This document shows positions 7,490-15,244 of a DNA stretch of 28,770 nucleotides, one piece after another. The DNA comes from Turicibacter sp. GTDB taxonomy: Bacteria > Bacillota > Bacilli > MOL361 > Turicibacteraceae. Within the stretch, counting starts at the first letter, position 1; every line of letters begins with the position of its first letter. Position numbers and translations under genes: made by a program. The stretch spans positions 1 to 28,770 of the forward strand of contig JAUMTV010000025.1 in NCBI GenBank assembly GCA_030531025.1, given 5' to 3'. The notes beneath the pieces are model-generated. The model was not told the DNA's origin, ran no database searches, and saw only the letters and a list, made by a program, of their open reading frames with translations.

Positions 7490-8276
7490 TTAAAAATTAC
7501 TGAACTGCTTTCCTAAATGACGTTTGACGATGTAATCAATATAATTTTTATCCTCATACATTAAAAAAGTGCTATACACTGTTTATCATCATAGATTAAA
7601 TAGTCCACTTCTTCTTCGATACCATTCACTTCTTCATACAAGGTTTCTAAGTAAGAATCGATATCAATAATATCCGTTGAACGGGGATTTTTAATTTGAA
7701 TCTTATTATCAAATTCCATCATTCATTGATACAATCTATCTTTAAGAGATTGTCCTTTTACTAAAATATAATGGTTACCCTTTAGTTTTAAAACACGACA
7801 GGCTTCTCTTAGTGCGGCTTCTTATTCTTCAATAGACTGTATTTGAAAACCAATTTTTGAAATGACACGATCAAAAAATGTCTATCATATTGAAGCGCTG
7901 CATAATCCATTTGTCGAACTGGAATAGTCACCCCTTTAGCTAATAGTTTCTTTTGTGTCAGTTTAATGTTTAATAATGATTGATCAACTATCTCAAGATT
8001 AAATTCTGAAACTTTTGGATGGAAACACCAATTAAATCCAAAACATACTCCTATATCTAATATTTTCATATCCTTATAAATTTCAAAATGAATTTTGCTC
8101 CCTAATAACTTACTAATGTTAGTGAGGTTAAAATTAGGATAATAAATCATATACTTCATGTAAGTGTTTAAATTTTTTGCCTCATAATCGTCAATCAAGC
8201 TTTTCCGTTTAATTGGTCGTTTATTGAGCCATTTCCTTACAGTTAATAATGATATATTATTCTCCCTCCGAAGCAT
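7490..8276 (-). pseudogene. Broken class I SAM-dependent methyltransferase gene
   Basis: An intact stretch encodes a head followed by motif I, ILDIGVCFGFNW, and then MDYAALQYDRH, typical of a Rossmann methyltransferase. At about 7870-7882 (an A6 run on the plus strand) the frame breaks. In the other frame the sequence continues sensibly as FDRVISKIGFQIQSIEE, hits TAA (7822-7824), resumes as EAALREACRVLKLKGNHYI, then hits TGA (7723-7725). It continues to IYDDKQCIA and breaks again at an A6 run near 7563-7568, before MYEDKNYIDYIVKRHLGKQF and a stop at 7490. Two frameshifts and two stops mean it is dead or badly damaged. Its ATG overlaps the stop of the preceding gene (TAATG), so it was translationally coupled. 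Motif I lacks the usual Gly-Cys-Gly. Confidence 0.85.
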
Positions 8277-9133
8277 TAGCTATAAGTTCTTTTTCCACGA
8301 CAAGTCATCACAACCACTCTTCTTTGGATATTAATTCCTCCTAAATGATCGATTTTCATTTTTAAAAATCTTCTAAACGAAGATAATCCATCTTGAAAAA
8401 TAGTATATTTAAGTGCACTCAAAACTTGATCACATAAAATAAACCCAATAAGGTCATCAATATTATCAACCACCCAGTGAGATTGAAATTCATCAACTTC
8501 TACGTTTGAGAAAGTATTTGTTAATATCTCTCTCATCTCTGATTGATTATTTTTTATATGATTAAATATTTGATCTTCAGTGAACAGGTTTGGATCATAC
8601 TCATATAACAATTTATATAAAGATGCATAGTAATCTTCTGCAATATAAGTGTAATAAAATGTTCCCTCATCTTTTAGTACACGCAGAAGTTCCGATAAAA
8701 GTGAAACTTGATTACTATCATTAGTTTTCAAATCAATATTATGAGAATAAGCTAAATCTAACATTTTATCCTCAATATTTAATGTCTCACACTGACTCAA
8801 ACTAATATTAGTATTTGAAAAACTTTTTAAAATTCTTTTAGCGTGTAAAACACTTTCGATCTTCTCATCGACTAAATAAAGCTTTTTAAATAAGTGAGCA
8901 TACTTAAAATCATGAATCCAATATGATTCAGATAAACATCCTAACTCTAAAGCGACTTCGTTTCCTGTTAAATTAATTTTTTGAATAAACCATTCAACAA
9001 AATTATTAGGATTTAGGCTATATCTTTGGAACATATACGCTAAATCGTATTGATGTGATTGATAAAATCCCATTTTTTTTGCGATCACTGAATTAAAAGA
9101 ATTCTTATCAATATTGCAAACAGTATATGGCAT
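8276..9133 (-). CDS. Divergent SAM-methyltransferase-like protein, 285 aa
   Basis: The start follows an aaaggggga site. Residues about 60-160 read as a class I methyltransferase core: VALELGCLSESYW in the place of motif I, KLYLVDEKIESVLHAKRIL for the acidic second strand, NIEDKMLDLAYSHNIDL for strand four, and LLRVLKDEGTFYYTYI for strand five. Motif I has lost the Gly-x-Gly of active enzymes, so SAM binding is doubtful. A helical extension of about 100 residues follows. The gene is coupled to the broken methyltransferase at 7490-8276, so the operon appears to be eroding. Substrate unknown. Its 5' side is the DnaA-box-rich gap. Confidence 0.7.
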   Translation of the reverse strand: MPYTVCNIDKNSFNSVIAKKMGFYQSHQYDLAYMFQRYSLNPNNFVEWFIQKINLTGNEVALELGCLSESYWIHDFKYAHLFKKLYLVDEKIESVLHAKRILKSFSNTNISLSQCETLNIEDKMLDLAYSHNIDLKTNDSNQVSLLSELLRVLKDEGTFYYTYIAEDYYASLYKLLYEYDPNLFTEDQIFNHIKNNQSEMREILTNTFSNVEVDEFQSHWVVDNIDDLIGFILCDQVLSALKYTIFQDGLSSFRRFLKMKIDHLGGINIQRRVVVMTCRGKRTYS

Positions 9134-9207
9134 ATGACCTAAATCCCCCTTTAAACATCTCTATTTCTAACTTATAAACAACATTATCTACATTAATCAG
9201 TCTTTCC

Positions 9208-9466
9208 TGTGTATAAAATTAAACTCTAATTTACTCAAGAAAAACAAGAATTTCAAAAAAAATAATACTTCTTATCCCCATAAATGTGTATAACTATATT
9301 CTAACATAATGTGGAAAAAAATAAACATTTTTATCCCTACTTTTTACATTTTTTGATTTATAATTTGCTACTTTTTGTCTGATATTTGTTGCCTAAACTA
9401 AATTTTTGTCTATTTTCATCTATATTTTTTATTCATTTGTCGAAAAAAATAAGCGATTTATCCCCA
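9208..9466. other. Cluster of DnaA-box-like 9-mers in a 394-base gap
   Basis: The AT-rich gap 9134-9527 has no gene. It contains two exact matches to TTATnCACA on the minus strand (9208-9216 and 9285-9293, both TTATACACA). It also has three one-mismatch copies (TTATCCCCA at 9272-9280 and 9458-9466; TTTTCCACA on the minus strand at 9310-9318) and one two-mismatch copy (TTATCCCTA at 9331-9339). T-rich tracts fill the rest. dnaA is not in this window, so this is not an ordinary chromosomal origin. A DnaA-binding cluster that titrates DnaA or regulates the flanking gene is possible. AT-rich composition raises chance matches: two single TTATACACA copies occur elsewhere (4389, 28192). Confidence 0.4.
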
Positions 9467-9497
9467 GATTTAGATTTTTAATGCTTTGTTTCTGATT

Positions 9498-9523
9498 TAA
9501 AAAAAGAGGATTAAATCCTCTTC
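9498..9523 (-). terminator. Terminator of the LRAT-domain gene
   Basis: Stem aagagga (9504-9510) with tcctctt (9516-9522), loop ttaaa, and a minus-strand T-tract. Confidence 0.8.
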
Positions 9524-9527
9524 CTGT

Positions 9528-10028
9528 TTATAATTTAATCTCTGGTCCATTTCGGCACCAGCGGACAAAGTGTTCACAGTTATTTGTAATCAAGTGATAT
9601 TCTTCCTCTCCTAATCGGCTTAAAGCACGGGCCATCACAATTTCTTTAGAATAATGAATTGGACTATTCACTATAAAAACTGGCTGTCCTTTTGCAAATT
9701 GCTCTAATGTAACAATACAAATATGACTAAAATCATAATGAATCACTAATCCAAACCCTAAATATAATCCATGATGTGTATAAGGTGTTGGGCGAAATCT
9801 TCTGACACAAATATGATCGGCACAATCTAGATTATATTTTGATCGAATATACTGCTGATTGATCCTAAGGTTTAAATCACTATCAATTTTGTTCCCAATC
9901 GTTCTCCCTATCCGACTGAGTTGATCTATCGCACCATAAACTTTAGGATGTTTATTTTGAACATTTCCGAATAAACGATCTGGCTTTAATCGTTGATTTG
10001 AAGGATTTCGTTTATCATCGTTACTCAA
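9528..10028 (-). CDS. LRAT-domain (NlpC/P60-fold) protein, 166 aa
   Basis: The open frame begins at GTG 10040, but an aaggtgg site overlaps that codon. The TTG at 10028 lies at normal spacing and is my preferred start (MSNDDKRNPSN). The C-terminal half carries the LRAT/H-rev107 signature: YTHHGLYLGFGLVIHY supplies the catalytic histidine and ITNNCEHFVRWCRNG the catalytic cysteine in the NCEHF motif. Family members are thiol acyltransferases or hydrolases acting on lipids or amides. The basic N-terminal 60 residues show no signal peptide, so the protein is probably cytoplasmic or membrane-associated. It is a single-gene unit ending in a terminator. Substrate unknown. Confidence 0.8.
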   Translation of the reverse strand: MSNDDKRNPSNQRLKPDRLFGNVQNKHPKVYGAIDQLSRIGRTIGNKIDSDLNLRINQQYIRSKYNLDCADHICVRRFRPTPYTHHGLYLGFGLVIHYDFSHICIVTLEQFAKGQPVFIVNSPIHYSKEIVMARALSRLGEEEYHLITNNCEHFVRWCRNGPEIKL

Positions 10029-10176
10029 GATTTTCACCACCTTATAAAAATGGTTACTATAGTATATTCAACCTTTAAAAATGATGTTCAAAAAAAATTT
10101 AGTTAGCATATTACACACGCTATTGGCATATATATAGATATCAAAAAAATATAGGAATCATGTAAGGGGGATGCCT

Positions 10177-10467
10177 ATGAAATTTCAACTTGTCGATCCA
10201 TCTTATTGTGTGACGACTGATCTAACCTATCATAAAAATGCGATTTATGATGGAATTCATGCACTATATCCAAATGTATCAATTAATGTTCATCGCTATT
10301 ACTTCGAGATTGAAGACGAATCCTCTCAAATTATCTCTGATTTACCTTTAATTAATAAAGAAATAGCAGCTCGTGACCCGTATTTAAAATCTTTATTTAA
10401 GCCTCATCCAATCAAAATTAATGATGAAATTATGATTTCACTACTTTTATTTAAACGTGCAAAATAA
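10177..10467 (+). CDS. Hypothetical protein, 96 aa
   Basis: An aaggggg site at 10164-10170 directly abuts the first ATG (10171), so the second ATG at 10177, six bases away, is the likely start (MKFQLVDPSY). The protein is small, soluble and of mixed alpha/beta character, with no signal peptide, cysteine cluster or domain that I recognise. It is a single-gene unit, divergent from the LRAT gene and convergent with the phosphatase gene, and ends in a shared terminator. Confidence 0.7.
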   Translation: MKFQLVDPSYCVTTDLTYHKNAIYDGIHALYPNVSINVHRYYFEIEDESSQIISDLPLINKEIAARDPYLKSLFKPHPIKINDEIMISLLLFKRAK

Positions 10468-10483
10468 TCTTTATAAATAAAAT

Positions 10484-10512
10484 AAAAAGACATAGATTTC
10501 CTATGTCTTTTT
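10484..10512. terminator. Bidirectional terminator
   Basis: Perfect 12-bp stem aaaaagacatag (10484-10495) with ctatgtcttttt (10501-10512), loop atttc. It separates the convergent 96-aa gene and phosphatase gene. Confidence 0.9.
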
Positions 10513-10518
10513 ATTCCG

Positions 10519-11301
10519 CTATCTTTTACATTTTGAAAATAATGATTTCCAAAAACTTTTTTTAACAATCTCCATTGGTTGTCTAGCTTCAATCAATTCA
10601 TTTCGGTAAACTTTTAACGGATTTTCAACAAATAATTCTTTAGCCCATGTAGCATCTAATGCCTCTACTTCTTTTAAAGCTTTTTGAATTTTTGGTGAAC
10701 GATTACGTGGCGTATGCGCATCAGTCGCTATGAAATGAATCATTTGATGTTCGATTAGTTTAAACACTGTTTGTTGAACACGTTCGCCAAAGAAACCACG
10801 AATACTTCCAACATTAGCTTGGCATAAAACACCTAGTTTTAGATAGTTTAATAGTAGATTTGGATTCTCGATAATCATTGGATATCGCTCTGGATGAGCT
10901 AAGATTGGCGTTAATCCCATCAGTCTTAATTCATAAAAGACATCTTCTGCATAAAGTGGAATATCGTTCATCGGGAACTCGATTAAGATGTACTGAGTGT
11001 TATTTAATGTACTCACTTCACCTTCTTGTACGAGTTTTGGTAAATCTGGTGTTAAATATACTTCGTGTCCAACGGATAGAGTTAGGTCAATCGATTCTTG
11101 AGCTAGTTGCTCGTTCACTTTCTCCACTAATTCTGCTACTTGTGACTTATTATAATAATCACTATATTGGATATAATGTGGCGTACAAACAATATACTTA
11201 ATCCCTTCGCTAACTGCTATACGCGCCATTTCGATTGTTTCTTCAATATCTTTTGCTCCATCATCAATCCCAGGTAAGATATGACAGTGTAAATCAATCA
11301 T
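10519..11301 (-). CDS. CpsB/YwqE-type PHP-domain protein-tyrosine phosphatase
   Basis: A manganese-dependent PHP phosphatase of the family that dephosphorylates bacterial tyrosine kinases controlling capsule and exopolysaccharide export. Metal-binding motifs appear in order: DLHCHILPGIDDGA at residues 3-16, TPHY near 40, GHEVYL near 78, AHPERY near 136 and ATDAHTPRNRSP near 193. The 260-residue length is normal. The start follows a ggggagga site. In capsule operons the gene sits beside a kinase and chain-length regulator; none is present here, so it is an orphan copy and its partner is unknown. galU at 5.0 kb could feed the same pathway but is not linked in an operon. Confidence 0.9.
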   Translation of the reverse strand: MIDLHCHILPGIDDGAKDIEETIEMARIAVSEGIKYIVCTPHYIQYSDYYNKSQVAELVEKVNEQLAQESIDLTLSVGHEVYLTPDLPKLVQEGEVSTLNNTQYILIEFPMNDIPLYAEDVFYELRLMGLTPILAHPERYPMIIENPNLLLNYLKLGVLCQANVGSIRGFFGERVQQTVFKLIEHQMIHFIATDAHTPRNRSPKIQKALKEVEALDATWAKELFVENPLKVYRNELIEARQPMEIVKKSFWKSLFSKCKR

Positions 11302-11403
11302 CAGTATTCCTCCCCTATCTAATTCTTCGTTTATTTTACCACATTTTTAGGTGAATTACTTTTTATGTGTTTGGCTATGATTTTATCTTTTAAAATTTAA
11401 AAA

Positions 11404-11446
11404 CGTGATGTAAGTCACATTTTTAAATTTATTATTTTGTTATAAT
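11404..11446 (+). promoter_or_regulatory. Crp/Fnr-like site and promoter of the zinc-ribbon gene
   Basis: The 16-mer cgtgatgtaagtcaca (11404-11419) is a near-perfect match to TGTGA-N6-TCACA. A perfect tataat follows at 11441-11446, with no reasonable -35 at 17 bases. With the start near 11453 the site is centred at about -41.5, the classic position of a class II activator in the Crp/Fnr family (for example ArcR-, Fnr- or Flp-type proteins). The regulator itself is not in the window. This suggests oxygen, redox or carbon-source control. Confidence 0.6.
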
Positions 11447-11479
11447 GAAGTTACTAACTGTTCAGAGAGGATGGTCTAC

Positions 11480-11731
11480 ATGAGTGAAATGATTTCAATG
11501 AAATGTGGTTGTGAATTTGAAAATGGTCAAGCAGTAGCAGATAAAGTTCGCATGAAAGGTTTTGCTGATCGCGAGATGCCAGAACCAGCAACAATTAACT
11601 GCTCTTGTGGAAAAGAATATACAAAAACAAAATTAGTCGATCAATGCCCACATTGTCAAATGACATATGCAGTAACTCCATGTTCAGCAGATGATCATAG
11701 TTATATTGTACCGGCAGGAATTAATTATTAA
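11480..11731 (+). CDS. Small Cys-rich zinc-ribbon-like protein, 83 aa
   Basis: The ATG at 11471 sits directly against the gagagg site, so the start is taken as ATG 11480 (MSEMISMKCGC), nine bases downstream of it. Cysteines fall in pairs: CGC near residue 9, CSC near 42, CPHC near 57, and a single C near 68. This suggests one or two treble-clef or zinc-ribbon sites. No helix-turn-helix or signal peptide is present. The gene stands alone between a Crp/Fnr-like promoter and a strong terminator. I do not know a named family; a metal-binding or nucleic-acid-binding role is possible. Confidence 0.75.
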   Translation: MSEMISMKCGCEFENGQAVADKVRMKGFADREMPEPATINCSCGKEYTKTKLVDQCPHCQMTYAVTPCSADDHSYIVPAGINY

Positions 11732-11735
11732 GCGT

Positions 11736-11774
11736 AAGCTCATTAAAGTTCATCTTTAATGAGCTTATTTTTTA
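11736..11774 (+). terminator. Strong terminator of the zinc-ribbon gene
   Basis: Perfect 13-bp stem aagctcattaaag (11736-11748) with ctttaatgagctt (11754-11766), then a T-rich tail. Confidence 0.9.
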
Positions 11775-11844
11775 TTTTTTTGAATAGGAATTTTAAAAGC
11801 GATGAATAATATATAGGAAATTACTTCGAAAGGATCGTGTAAAA

Positions 11845-12426
11845 ATGAAACGTTTATTAATGACTCTATTCATTGGGCTAGCACTAGTGGCATGTTCTAA
11901 CCCTAACGCTAACACAAACAATACAGATCAAAATAATGGAACACAGAACGAAGCGGGAACTAATAATAACACAAACGACAAAGCTAATAATGGCATAAAT
12001 AACAACACAAATAATGGAACGAATAACAATGCTTCAAATACTGATCAAACAAGCTATCTAGAAGGTTTAGGATTCAGTGATATTAAAAATGTTAATGAAA
12101 AAGAAAATTATAAAACTTATACATTAAATGAAAAAACAGCTATTAATGAAGATGTTTATGGACAATGGATGTATACATGGGTTGAACCATCTGAATATGT
12201 TGAACAAGACATTAACGTTTATCAATATACAGCTACTAAAGATAATAAAAACTATGATGTTTTCGTCATGACAGATACTAAAGATAATGTCATCGGTGGA
12301 TACTACTATGAACAAGGAAAATCAATGACAGATGCAAAAATCTTAGATGAAAATCATGAACCACGTCTTGTAGAAGATTTCGAAGAAACTTGGAATCGAT
12401 TATTCAATATTAACCAAACAAAATAA
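11845..12426 (+). CDS. Surface lipoprotein with Asn-rich linker, 193 aa
   Basis: A short lipoprotein signal peptide ends in the lipobox LVAC, with the lipidated cysteine at residue 17. Residues 18-68 are a low-complexity Asn/Thr/Gly linker. Residues 69-193 form a compact domain rich in Tyr, Asp and Glu (YLEGLGFSDIKNVNEKENY, YGQWMYTWVEPSEYV, YYYEQGKSM). The start follows aaaggatcg. The linker would hold the domain away from the membrane through the wall. It is a single gene ended by the terminator at 12442-12469 and converges on the sortase gene. It has no sortase signal of its own, and no family is recognised. Confidence 0.85.
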   Translation: MKRLLMTLFIGLALVACSNPNANTNNTDQNNGTQNEAGTNNNTNDKANNGINNNTNNGTNNNASNTDQTSYLEGLGFSDIKNVNEKENYKTYTLNEKTAINEDVYGQWMYTWVEPSEYVEQDINVYQYTATKDNKNYDVFVMTDTKDNVIGGYYYEQGKSMTDAKILDENHEPRLVEDFEETWNRLFNINQTK

Positions 12427-12441
12427 TTTTGGTTCTAATAA

Positions 12442-12469
12442 AAAAATCCCCAAAACATTGGGGATTTTT
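12442..12469. terminator. Bidirectional terminator
   Basis: 10-bp stem aaaaatcccc (12442-12451) with ggggattttt (12460-12469), loop aaaacatt, between the convergent lipoprotein and sortase genes. Confidence 0.9.
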
Positions 12470-13042
12470 TTATTCAGATAAAGTCGCTTTGACGACATAA
12501 CGCTCTGGTGTTGGCCCCATATAAATAAATGGGTAACAAGTAACAAGCGTAATTGTTGGCGTCTCTGCTTCTTCATAAATATAATCATCTTCAGGATCAA
12601 GCACTTGAATATCATAAATCTTAAATACTAATAATCCCTCTAATGTTTCAACTTTAATTTCATCACCAATTTCAACATTTTTTAAATTCCAAAGAATATT
12701 CTCACGATGACCATATAAAACTGAATTACCAACTTCTCCTGGTTGAACAGTACTCTCATCTACCCCGATCCCTTGTTTTAAAATAGCATCTGTTGTTCCC
12801 ATTCGCATCGGAATAATATCATCGTAGGAGTCGATTTGTAATGTTCCAATAACACCTTCAGCTAATGACGGCTTCTCTACTTCTTGTTCTTGATTTGAAT
12901 TAGATGAATATTGAGCTTTAATCTCTTCCCATTCATTCAGTGATTCATTGACCTGTTGATTCATTTCAAAAAGAGGATAAACTGCCATAATACAACATAC
13001 AATTCCAATAACAATTAATAAAATAGAAAACCATTTTCTCAT
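12470..13042 (-). CDS. Class D sortase
   Basis: A membrane-anchored transpeptidase that joins surface proteins to the cell wall. Residues 1-22 form the membrane anchor, about 35 residues of stalk follow, and the sortase barrel starts near residue 64 (GVIGTLQID). The catalytic triad is visible: H112 in LYGHRE, C169 in TLVTCYPF and R181 in TPERYVV. The length (190) and the TCYPF motif fit class D, whose substrates usually carry LPNTA-like signals; none is encoded in this window. The start has an aggggga site. It follows the 551-residue membrane protein on the same strand, separated by a hairpin, so the two may be partly co-transcribed. Confidence 0.92.
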   Translation of the reverse strand: MRKWFSILLIVIGIVCCIMAVYPLFEMNQQVNESLNEWEEIKAQYSSNSNQEQEVEKPSLAEGVIGTLQIDSYDDIIPMRMGTTDAILKQGIGVDESTVQPGEVGNSVLYGHRENILWNLKNVEIGDEIKVETLEGLLVFKIYDIQVLDPEDDYIYEEAETPTITLVTCYPFIYMGPTPERYVVKATLSE

Positions 13043-13059
13043 AAAATCCCCCTATAAAT

Positions 13060-13086
13060 AAAGGAGAAGGTATTAGCCTCTCCTTT
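13060..13086 (-). terminator. Hairpin between the membrane-protein gene and the sortase gene
   Basis: Stem aaaggaga (13060-13067) with tctccttt (13079-13086), extended by two G-C pairs past a bulge. The minus-strand T-tract is broken (ctttatttat), so it may be a partial terminator or processing hairpin. No good promoter fits in the 18 bases between it and the sortase ribosome binding site. Confidence 0.55.
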
Positions 13087-13091
13087 TTAAT

Positions 13092-14747
13092 TTATTGATT
13101 AAAGTTTAAGTTATCAAAGGTTACAATTGTTTTTGTTTGGTTTTTAGCATCAATATACTCGATCGTCACTTGATCTCCTTCGCGGCTAATTGGTAGCTCT
13201 GGTGAGATTGTTGCTACTCCCATTAATAAAATTTCTGGATGTTCTTTTAAAATAATCGTATAGTATGTTGTTCCATCTGTTTGGCTCATACCTAAACGTT
13301 CAATAGTAGCTGTCACAATTTTACGTTCACCTGTTGTGGTATCCGTGAAGTTTCCTTGTCCACCAAATACTAGTTTTGTATAGTTAGCACGAGCTTCATC
13401 TAATGTTTCACCTGTACCTACTTTAGAATAATCTTTAACATTAACAAACGCATATTGTTTTACTAACCCTTGATTATCTTTTAACGTCATGAAATAAGTT
13501 GGCTCATTTTCAATATTTAATAATAATGGAAAACTTGATCCATATCCTAAATGTTGCACTTTCCCTTCTGCTGATCTCATGGCAGCGGTCTCAGTTGCTC
13601 CTGCAATTTTATAGAAAGTTGTTTCTTTTGTACGTGTATTTGATAACATAAATCCAACTGTTGATTCATCTGAACTTACTGATGTCATTCCTGTATAGAA
13701 ATACCATTCACCATCAATGTACATATAGTTTGTTCCTGGAGTCGTTTGAATGATTCCTTTTTTCGCAAATAATGTATTAAAGAAACCATTTGTATACCAT
13801 CCCCAATCATTAATTTGATCAATGACAAATGACTGAGGTTGCATACGATCAATCCATTTTGGTGCATCTTCGACGGAATATTTATTTGTTTCACCTGTTT
13901 GTGCATCGACTACAACTACACCTGTTGCATCAGATCCACCATGAATTCCAACTTTTTTAGTATATGTTGTGACTACCCAATATGGACGACCATTATCATC
14001 TAATTCGAATGAATAATCTGTTAATCCTTCAAACATATTTCCTTCAAAATAAACTTTACGCTTAATATCCTCATTGAAATACGCTGATGGTAAGTATTTT
14101 AGTTTAATTGAATTCCCTTCAGCATCCTCTTGGACTAATCGAACATCTTGAGCATCTGTAGCAGAAACCATGATATAGCCTGGCGTTCCTTCACGATTTG
14201 TAAACCACTTAATGATATCAATATGTTCAAGTGGGGCAACCCAAAACAATTTGTCATTCATACTAATTAATGTATAATCACCCACATAAACTTGCGATCC
14301 TAGTCCAACATCTTCTCCAAGCTTCTTCTCACCTAATCGACGAGCATAAGCTTCATCTACTGTTGGAATCTTCGAAATATCAATCATCGGTATTTCTTCT
14401 GAGAAGTTTTTCGTTTCAACTATTCCAATTAAGTCACGATATTGCGTACTTAAAAAAATTGGTGTTGATGAAACTTGATATCCAATATAAAGAATAAACA
14501 ACGTGATGACACAAAATTTAATTGCTTTACCTGGAAAATGAATGGCATGGCCTTTTGCCATGTCTTGAAAAATATAACGTACGTCTTCATAAAAATAAGC
14601 AATGATTGCAATAACTAATAATGCAAAAAATAAATTAAAACCTTCTTCAAATCGAACGTTTAATGGAACTAATAAAACATAGTCAGCGACTAAAAATAAA
14701 ATAATTAGGGGCACTATTGTTACTAAAATATTTCTTAACCTTTTCAT
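13092..14747 (-). CDS. Large membrane protein with extracytoplasmic domain, 551 aa
   Basis: The start is at MKRLRNILV, following tggagtgag; 13 more codons are open upstream without a site. Three membrane spans lie at about residues 7-29, 36-53 and 75-97. The remaining 450 residues face outward and look beta-rich, with segments such as WVAPLEHIDIIKWF, DATGVVVVDAQTGET and FVNVKDYSKVG. VVDAQTGE resembles PepSY-type cell-surface domains only loosely. I cannot name the family. The sortase gene is immediately downstream, which suggests an envelope role, and the promoter at 14797-14805 lies just upstream. Confidence 0.8.
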   Translation of the reverse strand: MKRLRNILVTIVPLIILFLVADYVLLVPLNVRFEEGFNLFFALLVIAIIAYFYEDVRYIFQDMAKGHAIHFPGKAIKFCVITLFILYIGYQVSSTPIFLSTQYRDLIGIVETKNFSEEIPMIDISKIPTVDEAYARRLGEKKLGEDVGLGSQVYVGDYTLISMNDKLFWVAPLEHIDIIKWFTNREGTPGYIMVSATDAQDVRLVQEDAEGNSIKLKYLPSAYFNEDIKRKVYFEGNMFEGLTDYSFELDDNGRPYWVVTTYTKKVGIHGGSDATGVVVVDAQTGETNKYSVEDAPKWIDRMQPQSFVIDQINDWGWYTNGFFNTLFAKKGIIQTTPGTNYMYIDGEWYFYTGMTSVSSDESTVGFMLSNTRTKETTFYKIAGATETAAMRSAEGKVQHLGYGSSFPLLLNIENEPTYFMTLKDNQGLVKQYAFVNVKDYSKVGTGETLDEARANYTKLVFGGQGNFTDTTTGERKIVTATIERLGMSQTDGTTYYTIILKEHPEILLMGVATISPELPISREGDQVTIEYIDAKNQTKTIVTFDNLNFNQ

Positions 14748-14796
14748 TTTACTCACTCCATTAATCTCTTTTGAGTTACATATCATTAATGAGGAT

Positions 14797-14805
14797 ATTA
14801 TACCA
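14797..14805 (-). promoter_or_regulatory. Extended -10 promoter of the 551-aa membrane-protein gene
   Basis: On the minus strand TGGTATAAT (complement of 14797-14805) is an extended -10 element 50 bases before the start codon. No clear -35 is visible. The interval 14806-14983 is otherwise featureless AT-rich DNA. Confidence 0.45.
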
Positions 14806-14983
14806 AATCGTCCAATCTAATACTATACCTTCAAATAAATACTCCAACTGACAAGGCTCCTAATCTAATAATAATTATTAAAAAAACGATAAACTCCTAA
14901 AACTAGTCATAAATCTATTCTTGTTTTGTATCATCTTATCGAGAAAGAGGAAGCAAACTACTAATTTTTATCATTAAATTTAC

Positions 14984-15238
14984 CAAAAAAACCCTAGCTC
15001 TTGCTAGGGTTTCGTTAAGAAATCAATTGATAAGATAGTGTGAGAATTTGAAGGCTTTTAAATCTGCGCCGCAAATCGTAGATTTAAAGTTAGTTTTATT
15101 ATATTTGAGGAGTACAAAACTAATCTATAGGGAATAAGTACCGAAATAATCGGTTTTCAAATTCACATTGAAGTGGTAATAACAATGCTAATCTCATGAC
15201 TGATTAGATTGATTACACTATCTTATATTTCTTAACTC
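14984..15238 (-). ncRNA. Free-standing structured RNA, about 255 nt, family unknown
   Basis: The RNA has its own promoter (15245-15275) and ends in a terminator (stem 14989-14998 with 15003-15012, loop of four, then T). The 5' and 3' ends pair in a 21-bp closing helix: 15227-15235 with 15015-15023 and 15215-15226 with 15030-15041, with a six-base bulge. Inside are helix 15044-15052 with 15156-15164, hairpin 15059-15065 with 15080-15086 (loop rich in G/C), hairpin 15090-15097 with 15116-15123, hairpin 15140-15154 and hairpin 15188-15207. No reading frame with a ribosome binding site is present. It is not a tRNA, tmRNA, RNase P or SRP RNA that I can recognise; an aberrant 6S RNA or another conserved Bacillota RNA is possible. 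Confidence 0.75.
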
Positions 15239-15244
15239 CTCTTT

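Noticed and set aside
9134..9527. Chromosomal replication origin
   Set aside because: DnaA-box-like sites are present, but dnaA, dnaN and other origin-linked genes are not in the window, so only a box cluster is claimed.
10878..11201. Plus-strand open frame of 107 codons
   Set aside because: It is the mirror of the CpsB-type phosphatase gene, which has full family motifs; no ribosome binding site.
12124..12315. Minus-strand open frame of 63 codons
   Set aside because: It is antisense to the lipoprotein gene; no ribosome binding site.
13685..13906. Minus-strand open frame of 73 codons in a different phase
   Set aside because: It is fully inside the 551-aa membrane-protein gene, without start signals.
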